DNA of 64,000 bases, taken from Ascaris suum (lineage: Eukaryota; Nematoda; Chromadorea; Rhabditida; Ascarididae). The DNA lies in contig CM024189.1 of the NCBI GenBank assembly GCA_013433145.1, positions 9,478,001 to 9,542,000 of the forward strand. The letters run 5' to 3'. Positions within the stretch are counted from its first letter, which is position 1; each line of letters begins with the position of its first letter. Position numbers and translations under genes: made by a program. Shown here piece after piece: positions 12,504-25,000 of this stretch. Under the pieces are notes generated by a model, which saw nothing but the letters and a program-made list of their open reading frames with translations, had not been told where the DNA came from and ran no database searches.

Positions 12504-13457
12504 CCAATAACTCGTGGGTGCCTTCACAGGTGGGTGGGCGATTAGTTACAACAAGTCCCCGCAATGGCGGGAGGGTTTTTTGATCGCAGGAGCCTCCACA
12601 ACGGGGGATGGCGGTGAACTCCGAACACTGGCATGCATAATGCATCTATACTGCTTCCAATGTTCGTATTGATGACAGCATTTGAGGGCCAGAATGTTCC
12701 CCATAAAAAAACTTTCCTGGATTGTGGAAGTAACACCATCTCAACTGAGCATTTTCCCTACACAGAAATACCGTTTGAAAAAACTCAACTAATTCTCAAT
12801 CCGGAAAGCCCCTTATGTAAATAAGCACATCAGAAATCTTCCATCCGTAACTGAGGGTATATCCAGCAGTACTACTCCAGACTGCCATCTGGAAGGGGAC
12901 CCATGAATGTGACTCTCAACATGTGGAACGATCACTCATGCCCCTGCGAGGGCACAGGATTCTCATGGACTATGGGTCTCTTTCAGAATTGGTACTATGC
13001 TGCATACCCGGCTACTTCTCCTATAATTGTAGAAAAACTTTAATTATAATACGGTTACATTTCGAGAATATATTTGTGAATACAATCGATTGTGTTAGAG
13101 CAATCCACCCTCAAAATACTGATGAGAATTGAAAAAGGGAAAAGTGACAGCGGCGCCGAACCTCGTTGGCTTAGAAGCTAAGCGAAAATCTATAACCGCT
13201 GATTCCCTGTCATTCGCAAATCTTCAACTTTTTAATGTTCTTGTGTTTATTGCATTAATGAAAAAAAAAAAAAACGCTTTTCAATCCCCCTTTAATCCGC
13301 ATGCACTTTCTCACTGTACGCACTTACAAATGACCACACAAAGATAAGCTCATTGACCTCTCTCATTTGATAATTGAAAGGATTGAAGAGAGTTTTTTTG
13401 TAAATCGAAAGTCTGCAAAAAAAGCAGAGATAGCCTTTACATTTCGCAAAGAAACCA

Positions 13458-13529
13458 TTAAGGGGAATGGAACTTCGACCTCCTAGAAAGTAAGGCGGGC
13501 GGCTTAACCACTGAGCTACCAACGCCCCG
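13458..13529 (-). repeat. tRNA-like relic (possible SINE fragment)
   Basis: Read on the minus strand it begins GGGGCGTTGGTAGCTCAG and continues with TGGTTAAGC, a good match to a tRNA 5' end and A-box. The T-arm region 'GGTCGAAGTTCCATTCCCC' only loosely resembles a B-box, and the cloverleaf does not close properly. It is more likely a decayed tRNA or tRNA-derived repeat than a working tRNA gene. Confidence 0.45.
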
Positions 13530-13834
13530 CTTCCTGCATTTCGAGGGCTTCCTGCACGCATAATAAAACCCCCGAAACTCTGTATCCTCCGAATACACAC
13601 ACCAGCACATGGATGTAATCGATTCAGTTCAAACAGCTCTCATCAGATAAAAATTTATGGGACTGCACAGCACTGACAGGAAAGCGAGAGAGGGAATTTT
13701 CGCGAGAAAATTGAAGCGCACTTTTTGCCCCTACACCCCTCGGATCTGGCTGTCCAATGAACTCATCCTTTATTTCGAGGAGAGGAGTGGACAGAAAAAA
13801 TTTTGAAATTCCGATCATTTTAAAGAAATTATGA

Positions 13835-13835
<1 letters not shown>

Positions 13836-13919
<84 letters not shown>
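13836..13919. repeat. (TA)n microsatellite
   Basis: An uninterrupted TA dinucleotide array of about 84 bp, one of three similar arrays in the window. Confidence 0.97.
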
Positions 13920-13924
<5 letters not shown>

Positions 13925-15129
13925 TATTTATAAAATAAACCTGGGGCATCTCCTTGGCGTACTTCACTTGCTCTTCCACCTCCCAAAAGCCCCTTGGAGC
14001 AGTAAAGATGGAAACGCTTACTCTTCCCTACTTTCAGAAAATGGCCGTCTTCAATATCCCCACTGGTATTTTTGAGAATATCGACTCCCGTTCCCCTTGC
14101 AACCTTCGCAAAACTCCATCCTCGCCCTCCCTTTTTTCTATCGCCCATTTTAATAACATTTTATTGCCGCACTGCTTAAAGAAATTACATTTTATCACGG
14201 AAAGACTCAAGATTAGCAAGGGGACAGCAATGCAGCAGGCCCGCGGACCCAACTTTCGGGGGAGGGAGGTGGGGAGATTTCAAAGTCGGGGCGGTCAAAC
14301 CGTTAGAGAGTTCAAGATGTCATCTTAGATGCGGCGCCATCCAGGCAAGAATAAAGAATACGGCCGCTAATACGCTGATTCCTCGCAATGGTGAAAACGA
14401 ACGGCATAAAGACTTGGGCGGAACTACTAAATGCAATCATTGCGATCCGCTGGTGTTTCAGACAAAGAAGGGTAGCTTTACACGACCTTCTAGGATAGTG
14501 AAAAATAGATAGGTGGAATTGTTAAAGCGGGTAGTTGAAACTGAGATCTCCGGGGCCAAAACGAGAGATGGCGGCTCGAATTGCGCACAGACACAGATGC
14601 TGTGAGATATCCGCTGATATTACTTGCAGTAAAAGTCTTGGAGTGTAGACATCGCTGCGTACGTGTCTTGTCACCTGCTGCGCTCACATTACCCTTGAAT
14701 TGCGGTAATGACGCAGCAAATTGGCCAAAATAGGGTTTGCATTGTGGCCCACCTGTTACTGGCGTTTATTCGTGACGGGCCCCAACCCCATAAAATGCTA
14801 GGAAGAAGCTGGCATACATATCTTCTCTGACAAGATGATCACGTGGTAGGGTACTTGGGGTACTGATTAAATTTTGTAAACAAACTGCCCCTTCAGAACT
14901 CTCCAAGCATTCATCCCCTATAGTGAGAAATAACGAGAGGCTGGAGCTCATTTTTCAGAAGTCACACGCACTTTTATTATTATTGCAGAGGATTGTCCAT
15001 GCTAAAGACATATGAAGGGCGAGCGAAATGTCCCAGAGGGCTGTGCGAATTTACAAGCATACACAGGTAAAACGGTTGTGCCACTGAGAATAGCATTGAG
15101 ACTGATCGGGAAGAGGAAGAGAGATGCAC

Positions 15130-15144
15130 GCCCCCCCCCCCCCC
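15130..15144. repeat. Poly-C tract
   Basis: Run of consecutive C bases just upstream of a frame-broken coding-like region. Confidence 0.9.
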
Positions 15145-15302
15145 GAATTTTGGAGTGAAGCTACGCCCTAGTGCTGAAAGTGATGATAGAAATTTCAGAC
15201 GGCACGTTCCGCTTACCTCATCTGCGGAACAAGAACTCTACGAGACTATTCGAATTTCACAATAAGCCTAATGGACCCAATCCAACACCACAGAATTGAC
15301 CT

Positions 15303-16280
15303 TTATTTAGCGTGCCCTACTGTACAGATTGTTTTAATGAAAGCTGCAGTATACATAGTAAAAATACCTTCTGGTCTGTTCGGGAATCGCACATGACCAA
15401 ATTCGATGGCGGCAAACAAGTAACAGTCCTTGATACCGTAAATAAGAGGATGCCTGAAAAGGACGGTGTAGACTACGACATTTACAAATTGAACGACTGA
15501 TCCTTTCGAGAAGTTCATACTTCCTTGATGAATGCGTTTGTCTGATTCATGAACCTGACGGACAAGGAAGTGTTTCGGAATTTTGCGTTAGCTGACTTTA
15601 TGAGGGTGTTATTAAATCCCGGAGACTATGTTTTTCCCCCTCATGATGCAGTTTTTGAGCGAATGCCTTATAAATGTCGCAGTAGGTTCTGCACATTTTC
15701 AGGAACCAGTATTTCCTGCGAGGCTTTATCTGAACTTCCCTTTTTGATGGATTATTTGAATGAATCGATTAACCTGCATCTGAGTGAGCAAGAAAATTGG
15801 CACAAACATCGTGTCGTTCGAGCTGCTGACTTTTGGGGAAATGGGAGTCATTTAAATTTCCAAGCTTTTTCGGTGAAAAATATCGAGTTACCTTACTGTT
15901 AACGGTTCCTCTCAAAATATGATCCGGTTAACTGAATCATGAGGTTTACTTGGTGGGAATGAAATCAAAAATCTTCAAATATTGAAAGCATTTCACAATG
16001 GAAGAATTGAACCGCTTGAAGTCTGCAAGGCTCTTTTACAAAGAAATGAATCATTTAAATTGTTTGTGACGTTCTAGAAGAAACCCGACCATGTGAATTG
16101 CTTGATGAAAATAAAATCCATGCATCTAGGAAGCAACGAATATTTTAACATTGCTTCATCCATCCCGTTTATTTGAGTGATTCGCGTGGTGTCCTTAATT
16201 CATGCCTCCGAAAGCGTGGAATTTGAAATGAACGGTTCACGTAAACTGCACGAGCAGTTTCGTTCAATAGCATTCAACTA
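15303..16280 (+). pseudogene. Frame-broken coding-like region, unidentified
   Basis: A long plus-strand stretch reads like one protein but is cut by stops at 15498, 15543 and 15900, by a frame change near 15940, and by more stops near 16077 and 16180. Segments include 'HMTKFDGGKQVTVLDTVNKR', 'SELPFLMDYLNESINLHL', 'LGGNEIKNLQILKAFHNGRI' and 'NCLMKIKSMHLGSNEYF'. The character is consistent over nearly 1 kb without convincing introns, which suggests a processed pseudogene or a decayed mobile-element ORF. The 117-codon piece 15549-15902 is the longest intact part. No family was recognised. Confidence 0.45.
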
Positions 16281-17923
16281 GTGAATCTTTTTGCTCATCT
16301 TGCCCAATTTTACGCTAACATGATATCCACACCAGTTATCATCGCAACATGTTTCCCGAACTCCTCCCTCCAGTAATGCTATGAAAGCAGGATAAATGTG
16401 AGGCTCCAGTACTTACCCAATAGTGTCCACAAATTCTGCCGTTCGAAGAATCAGCAACGAATCGTAATAAGTGTGCGCTATGTTAATTGTGTCTATAATA
16501 CCACCATCATATCTGAAAAACAAATATTCCTCACGAAAGGAATATACTGAGATAAGAAAGAACAAGAATCCTCAAAACATCCTAAATCATCTTGGAAAAA
16601 CGTTAGAGGGATTCTGCCCGACACTAATATTCATAGGACGCAGAAATCAAGGTAAGCAGTTTTGGTTGAGACAGTACTGTCATACAAAAGCAAACAGTCC
16701 CTAGCAATCAATAGCCAAATAAATGCAGAAATAGACAGAATAAAAGATCGTGAGCACTCACACTTCGTGCTTGATATATGAACCGGTCCTGAAAGATACA
16801 ATCCAATAAGAAAGCCAAACAAAGGAATATGTGATATTCACTTCAATGTTTGAGTGAGTAGAAATTTCCAGGGTTCCAGGGTGTGAATTTGAAGTGAATA
16901 CACCACAAAAGAGTCGAAGTTCTTTTTCAGCCAGATTTCTTCTTTCTCAGATTATTGTCTACTGGACAAAAATTCTTTTGTCGCTTTGATTTCTTCATAC
17001 TGCTGAAACGTCACTTTGTCTCCCTCTCGACCTAGCTGGCTTCAACGCGATAAGTCGATCGCTCACCCTTTAAATGATGATGTGGGCTACAGCTCTATGC
17101 TGAGATCGAGACTCCAATCCAGCCTTCATGCAAACTTCAGCATGTCCAATTAAGTCAATAGCACTTAACGACATGGCGCCGGCGACATTTAGCAATCTGG
17201 CTTTTTCAAAAAACACACTCAACCACTCGAATAAAGATTTATAAGCACTAAACCTCCTATGATTCTAAGACATGAGGCTCATACGTCTCTACACACAAGT
17301 TTTACATCCTTTAGATGTATCTGAATAATGTCACATCGTTGAAAGCATCTCTGCATCTGAGAAAGAAGCTGTTCAGGTGAACAAGATGATATGCAGAGGT
17401 CGATTAAAGGGCAAGGTGAATAGATATCGAAGTGCGAAAGGCTTCCATTTGTATCCCTACTGAAGAAGTGTATCAATGTAAAAAACCTGAACCTCTATCT
17501 CTATAACGTCATTTACTTCACCCCCCTATATAGGGTGCGCTTAATATTGTCTTCTTTCTGTGTACTATCTTCGGTCGCTTTGGTTGTATCATGCTCCACA
17601 AACATACTTTTTCGCCATGACAGGCATGGCGAAGAAAGCATCAGTGCTGGCCTGCCCTAAGGCTCGGAAAGACTCTGATTTTAAGGATCCCTACAGGAAA
17701 ACTCAGAGCTTCTCCGCGCTGAAGGTCCCTCGAAGCGGATTTCTCGCCCGTCCAACCTCACCATGCATCCAAGGCGGCGAAAATTCATGCACACAGATTC
17801 GCAGAATTGAAGCAACACTCTAATTTGCTGTGGGTGACCTCAGTGAATGTAGGTGAATTGAATAGGGACCGACTATGCAAGTAAGCCCGTAACCCTCTTT
17901 CCGCGGCCACAAACACAAACATA
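16281..17923. other. No firmly supported gene
   Basis: A possible plus exon ends at AATCAAG|GTAAGC (16650) with 'NILNHLGKTLEGFCPTLIF' upstream, but its acceptor is unclear. A plus frame at 17616-17823 ('GMAKKASVLACPKARKDSD') is less AT-rich and could be coding or part of a decayed repeat. Neither has partner exons. Confidence 0.3.
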
Positions 17924-18211
17924 ATGAAAGCAGCATCCCTCCTATTATTAACCATTTCCTTTATCTTTCAAATCGTTCCCCTCCGTTTAGCACTTTATGA
18001 TGTCAGTTGTTCGGCTCCTCACACTCAACCTACTGTTTCTTCGCAAAGGCTTTACATATATCAGTGCGAAAAAATTAGTTTAAAAATCTTCTCTCAAAAC
18101 GAGGATACTACCGCTTCTTTAGCCGACAAAGAATCTACTGATCGATTGATCAGCGTACTCGAATCAGAGGCGCTTGACTTGAGTGATCACATACTGAGGC
18201 GCAATCAGTAA
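17924..18211 (+). CDS. Possible small secreted protein or first exon
   Basis: A 95-codon frame starting with ATG whose first residues form a typical signal peptide: two positions after the Met a Lys, then a Leu/Ile/Phe-rich core ('ASLLLLTISFIFQIV') followed by a more polar region. The mature part is Ser/Thr/Glu-rich with two Cys. The frame ends at TAG/TAA context 'AATCAGTAAAGG', which could equally be a donor (AATCA|GTAAAG), making this a first exon. No family was recognised, and a chance frame is possible. Confidence 0.35.
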   Translation: MKAASLLLLTISFIFQIVPLRLALYDVSCSAPHTQPTVSSQRLYIYQCEKISLKIFSQNEDTTASLADKESTDRLISVLESEALDLSDHILRRNQ

Positions 18212-19475
18212 AGGTAGAAGGAAACGAGCGGTGCATGAAGTTCGAACGAGGCTTTTTTCTGGATTAGTCAGTGTACATTTCACAACACGCATGGACACTC
18301 TTTCGATGCCTCCTGTTTGCTGAGGGAAGGAAAAATGGTTGCACGAACTAGCACACAGAACGGGAAAAAGAGAGAATTGAGAAATGATAATACATACATG
18401 CAGTACCAAAAACCACCCACTGATATTCAACAATATCAAAGAAACAACGAAAAAGAAAGAAGAGGACAGGAACAGTGCTACCACAAATGCTGCTCGGAAT
18501 TACATCTAAGTGAGACTGGCGCACACTGTGCGTTATCATTCTAGGTGTGAGCGAGTTTTAACAATTCGCTCAGGAGCCTCACAAGTCTTACTTCATCTAC
18601 AGACACTCTTTTGTCCATGTTCTTACAAGTAGCACGAGTCTAAACGAAGGAAGCTGCATAAGTCAACTTTGACGAAAGCGTTTTTAACTACAGTAATTTA
18701 GCGGCTGAAGAAAGTGAGGCCAACTCAACTTGTTGCCAGTCCCTCCCTACACACTCTCTGCGATCACTCTGTAGAAACTGTATTGGTAAGTAAAAGACCA
18801 CTCGCGTTGCATGCATGATGCTTCTCACGGGATGTGATGAAATACCGCAGAATTTAGTTTTGTACGAGCCGGGCCAGCTTCACCTCTTTTTAATTGCCTG
18901 ATTTAACAGAAAGTTCTCCCTTCTCCTCACGAGCCCCAGTTAATTTTCACTTTAAAATCATCCCAAATTTGAAAACATATCATAGCAATGAATCATTCTC
19001 TATAAGAAAAAAACGATGACCCAAACACAGGACGGTTTGCTGAGACACGCGCTGAAACGACCAAGTTTGTCAATTCCCTCATATATCTTTGTGACACGCT
19101 GGTATGTCTGAGATCACGATTAAACAATCGAAAAGGTGAACATGTATGAATTACGGATGACAATCTATTTTAGTCAGCAGTTTTAAAAGCAGTGTTGACG
19201 AAAAATGACATTCAGACACTCTTCCCCCCTCCCCAAAGGTCTCATAAAGGTGAAGGAGGAGTGGAAATTCGCATTCACGATTCAGGTTATGCTGGACCTA
19301 CAGTGTCGCTTCTAAGATCACTTTTGGAATATTCAATTCTTTTTTCTACTCTAATATTACATCGCATGTTAAGAGAATTACCAGTCGCACACGAAGATTG
19401 CCAAAAATGCACAATCGAGGTTTAAATACTGTTATATTCTATGAATATTTTATATGAAGTCAACATATCACATCT
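18212..19475. other. No supported gene
   Basis: AT-rich sequence downstream of the minus-strand gene ending at 19476. Overlapping frames on both strands near 18164-18544 lack splice context. Confidence 0.4.
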
Positions 19476-21937
19476 TCAGCTTGACATAAAAAAAAACTTC
19501 GGCAAGCATGAGACCTGAGAAGAAATGCGTGATTTTGACGTTTTTTTGATCTGCTGACAGCAAAAAAGTCGTAAATAACATATTTCTCTGCTCGATTAAA
19601 CAGATGTGATAGCTTAGGCGCGTATTTGCGGACCATTCAAGTGTTAATCGCAAAACTTACATATAAGTCGACCGATTGTTGAATAACTGCATCTGTGTGG
19701 GATACTTTTTTGCTACTCGTTGTCCAGTGAACGTATCGGTAATGAGCGGGGAATCCGGCGCATCCTCCTGATTTATCACTTTTTTCATTCACTGTTGTTA
19801 CAATTAATAAAAACGCCACCTTTTACAATCTGATCCATCATAGCGTACAGCATTCCGCCTGCGCTCCCATCATTTTTGTCTTCGAAAAATTTTCGGAAGA
19901 AGCGAAACATTTCTCGATCAGAGCAAAACTCTGTTCTTCCAGGATGAGAAAATTTTTCGGTTCTAATTTCACTTCGGTTCTAATGGGTCTCAATTTCGTT
20001 TACATGATGAATACCACTAACTTTTTCAGGCAAAAGCAAACCATTTGCTAAAAACTACTGGGCTTACTCTTGTGACCTGCAATAACGCTAGAAACTTGGT
20101 AAGACTTGGTTTCGATAAACATGACACTAGTCGCATTTCATTTCATTAGCAATCACAGCTCAGATATGACTTTGTATAGTTTAATTACACGTCGTGCATT
20201 GAGACGAATGAAAATAATCACGTCTTAATGCGCAACGTGGCGATAACTATACACTATGTCAGTCAGATTAAGCGGCTTCGTTAGAATCAGCGCGCATCTA
20301 TGCAGATCTCAGTGTTTTTTTTTTCGAAACCCGCATGCAAAATAAACGACTTTGAGAGGATCACTTTCGACGTGACCTTGATTCCTGTTAGTTTTTGAGT
20401 CCTAGAGGCGCTGGAGAATCCCGTAACGGGTTCGGGAAGTGGAAGGCAATGACATGGCAGAGAGTGCAGGTGGGGCCACGACCAACTGCCTCACTTTTGC
20501 CGAGTGATGAATGAAACTTCACATAGAGACGCTCGTCACACAGAAGCGGACATTTGCATTGAAACAGTGAAATCGTTGTACCTTTTGTGCGTTAGCATCA
20601 TCCTTGCCAAGTGGAATACACCATGACTCCGATCCATAGTAGAAGTAGAGATGATTAGAGGACAAATCTACACTGACCAACGATGTACTGTTCATGAAGA
20701 ACTTCAGCCATGGAATGTGAGTGAACGCACTGAGGTCAACGGTATGTGCACGAAGAGAATCGCTGAAATTAAACTATGAGTTCAAGCATGTGAACGGTAA
20801 ATCCGCTGCCAAGAATTGGCAGAACTTTTGCTAAGATTTTCTATGTCGTGAAGCTAATGCAACACCAATCAGACTAAATCTGAGACTAGTTGAAACTCAA
20901 GATGCCTATATGCGCGGTCCGTTGCCTTTCCTATTATATCTACCACTAGTTTTTTATGAGCCTACTGAAATTTCTATCCTCGAGCAAAGCGACTGGTTTG
21001 GTTATGAAATACAGTTTTTATGAACTCCACCGGATTAAATCCACTGCACTGAATACATTCGATCCGCGAAACCTAAATTCTACTGACGCGAATTAATCAA
21101 TATCACTATCTACCGATAAATAAGTCAGACTTACACCGAGTCGGATGAATAATTTATGTCAAACTCAATTGAGCTAATGACCAGCACTGCACAATTTGTG
21201 CAATGAGAACGGAAAGAGAGGGAATGCAGAGCAACATGGAATATTTTGCGATATGGACAAGGAAAATGGATGAGGCCGTAGAGAAACTTCAAAGGCTTCC
21301 ACAGCGACTGCATGAATTCGGATTGCTGAGTGCGTGCATATCTTCCTGCTGGTCCGTAGGGAACACATTCGCTTCATGTACGGACAACTTTCTTTGCGAG
21401 GTATAATCATGTACATTCAATAACGGTTTTGTGGGTGGAGGAGGTTCACAACTGGAGTGTACTTATTTGCATTTCTTGGATACCTGAGTGTATGATAATC
21501 CTTCGACATATATGCGTGTCCCTTCATGAGCAATCAGAAAATTTTAAGATGTATGCAATGAAGTTAATGCTAAATGCTATAAATGATCTAATAACGAAGC
21601 TTAAGCGTGCAAAAGGATACATCGACCATGTGTGAAACCAGCGGTAATCATATACACGTCTACGAAAATTTGAACGCTGTAAGATGTTAAGAAGGTCATT
21701 TGTTGCACAAACGCAATAACAATGAGATAACTATGGTGGGTCGTGGCTGGGGCCAAGCAAGCTATGATGCTTTAACGCTTAGCTGCTTGATGGGGATGTG
21801 ATAAACAGCCCTCCTGTGCCCCACTTCCAGTTCCAATATCCAAATTTCCTATGTTGAAAAACAAAGCATTTATCCAAACCTTCAACCAAACCATTACATG
21901 CCCTATATGTAAACTGTACAATGTACATATGTTTCTA

Positions 21938-22015
<78 letters not shown>

Positions 22016-25000
22016 GCACGGTGTATGCGCACACGCATCCAAGTGCGCACTCCTCTCTCAGCTAAAGGGGCCTCATTAAAACAGACCTAAATATCGCGAG
22101 TCAGTGAGCAGCGAAACGATAAACAAGGATTGAAAAAACATCATATCCACAGGAGTGGAGAAAATTGTGAGAGAACAGGAACTTCCGACATCACGATTTT
22201 ATCAAGCTAAAGCTTCATTTCTTGAGAAACTGAATTTAAGGTCGCCTTGTTTTTTCTGGAATCGCCGTTTATATCATAAGGATCAGACGGTTAGTGTATT
22301 TGGACTCTTCAGGTGCCTTAACCACTGAATTAAGACCGTCCATCCGTTTGCTTATTTAATTCCGTTATTCTTTAACGGATCGTTGGGAGCATCAAATTCG
22401 GTAGTCTCAAATTCAGGTCAGATTGATCACTGCAAATTTTCACAAATGATTCATAATAGTCGAGTCGCAGGATTTTGCGAACGTTCGAAGATTGCAAGAT
22501 AGTATAATCAGTTGATGTGTATAGTCGATATAACTTTGCATGAAATTTCCCACCAAAATTTTCTCACGAAGAGTACACATTGGCATCCCTATGTTGATCG
22601 TACGGCATACCTGAACGTTGAAAATGCCTTATAGTAAGTTCCATTATCGTTCACTGCCACAACGAAGACCTCTCGGAAATGCTGCGATACAAGATAGATT
22701 TTCTTCCGTGTTAACAAATGCCAGTCGATCAAATCTAAAGGAATAAACCGTTCAGCTGCTATAATGAGCGTCATGGAGCTGCTACAGCATCTTGCAGTGG
22801 AGAGCGCTGTTCTCCCCTTCGTCAATTTTTTTCTATTTATCTCCATAAACGAATGCGCACGTCCATTAAATTCCTTAAGGCTTAAGTGATGAATATTCGA
22901 ATAGGTCAAACTTCTCTTAAACAAAAAAAGAATGAACAGAATTCCATACGAATGTGCACAGACTAATAGGGATTGCAGAACTTCCATTTTCGATGAATTT
23001 CAAAGGGATGAATATCTCACCTCTAATCGAAGTACTTCGCTATAGATCTCAAATAAAAACTATCTGTTCGTCAGTTGCAGTTCGATCTCTTTCATTACTA
23101 TATCTGTCGTGTATGTTTACTGTGCTTCTTTTTCCTTTTCTGGCTCATCCCCTGTATGTGCTTAATCATTTCTTGCCTCCATTCTCGCAATCTGTCCCAT
23201 CTCTTTGTGTGATCTTATATCATCTGTCCCTTTGTTGTATGATGTAGCCAAGTTAGATGTGCATGTGACGTTTTGTTTATACCTAGTGCTCAGCAAGTCC
23301 ACGAAAAGTCGCTTGTTTAGCTGTTACAGAATATGCAGCAATTAGTGAAGGAGTGAGAAGTGAGAACAATGCATCAGGAAAACACGATCAACGATTTCCC
23401 ATAGTGTAGTACCTAGACTTCGTGTCTAAGCGTCTAGGAGGGTCGAAGAATAGGCGCTTAAGTGGAGAAGTCTTGAGGCAGCTATGCCGCAACACTCGCC
23501 GAAAATAATCACAGGTATGCGATTGTTAAAATACTCTGTAAATTCCCACTGAGAACGTTCGCAACCATCTTTTGTCCTTTGATTGTGCGTTCATTCGAGA
23601 ATTCCTCAACGTTGCACGTGATACGTTACTCTACGCCCTTCGCATACACCAAGAATTGCGGTAAAGCAATTCGCATGACTGCTGTCTCCCTCCTTCATCC
23701 AAGAAAATCGCAGAAAACATCCAGAAGCATCTGACCGCTTTCATCATATAAGGGATCATCACATCCGTCACACTAATTGCCAGTTTTAGAGGCGTTGGCA
23801 AGTTCACTTGATTGAGAAAATGAGAAGCTCGCATGGAGATGTACAAGCATACCATGGCCAACAAGATGTACCTGGAGTTGAAGCCATCATCTATCTGCGC
23901 TTGATGATCCTTCTATTTCCTTTTAACTTTTTGGCGCCCTTCACTCTCCACATAACTATTCAGCGTAGAAACTTTACACTGCCGTCCCACAGATAAAGCT
24001 TACTAAGGTTCATCGCCTCATTGCTGAGGTGAAGAGGCGAAGGAAGGTCAGCAAGCTCAGATGGCAACCAGTTTATTCAGAGGAATAAAGTGCACTTCTC
24101 CGAACTCCTAAAGAAGAAGCCACCATACACGTGCTGATTGAACGCACTCTGCGGCAGCCCGAATAGTCGGCATTGAGTCTCCTCTTGCACCATCCTACCT
24201 CCAGGGTGCTGAATTCAATCTGGCGGTCGCCGTGCGTTTCATCCGGCAATGAATTCTCTCAGGTCACCCGCTCCAACCAGCAAGAAGCTTGAAATATTCA
24301 GAGAATGCTTTTACTGTCTCATTCAACAAGAAAAAGGTTGGCGACCGGAAGCTGTTAAAATCTGGTTGCTGTATCATTACCTCTTACCCCGTCAACTTTG
24401 TAGGAGGAGGAGAAAGAGTGTAAAGCAACAATCGAGTTTTTCACGAAGCTACCCCCAATCGGACGCCGTAATATAGCTTCGATGTATGTTTAATGTGGTG
24501 CCGCATCAAAGAAGGTAAAACACTTACAACAGAAAGGAAGCATGAAAAGAGAAGATATAGATCTTCGCATAGTTTGCAATTTTCTAATGCCTATCTTCGG
24601 AATGTGCTTTTCTTAAGGGCACCTCCAGGTCCGCAAAAAATCGCTGGAAGGAGCTCGCCTCGATAGGCTATTCGAGGTGACGTATCCCGTGATTATTCGC
24701 TCTCATATCACGTCGAATCGAGTTGAGTACGCGCTTCCACAATGCTTCGCAATAGCAGCATCGATGGTCCATATCGAAAGAAAAGCGCCTCATGCACTGA
24801 TTACTCCACTAGTGAGTTTAAAATTCACATTTGAAGCTCTGCTCCCTCATGCGATTTTTGAGAAAAGCGAAAAATTGCAGTGAAGCGATCAGTTCCATTT
24901 GACGAGAAAACCAAACAATTTCGTCGCACATATCCGCTTCCAAACAAGGCAACATGTACCGACAAGCGGACAGTTCCTCTTCGATTTGCGACTCGCGTTT

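Larger units (their letters stand above)
12504..15302. other. No firmly supported gene
   Basis: Holds a tRNA-like relic (13458-13529), a (TA)n array (13836-13919) and a poly-C tract near 15130-15144. Overlapping frames at 13924-14328 on both strands lie beside the TA array. The minus one ends near an AATAAA-like site and may be the end of a decayed element. No exon chain could be built. Confidence 0.35.

Noticed and set aside
19792..19819. A 28-nt intron between the fourth and fifth exons of the 19.5-26.4 kb gene.
   Set aside because: Too short for a nematode intron. A later AG gives a normal 52-nt intron with the same phase.
21772..22090. Open frames on both strands with long Tyr-Ile runs.
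   Set aside because: They are translations of the (TA)n array; the same applies to 39060-39266.
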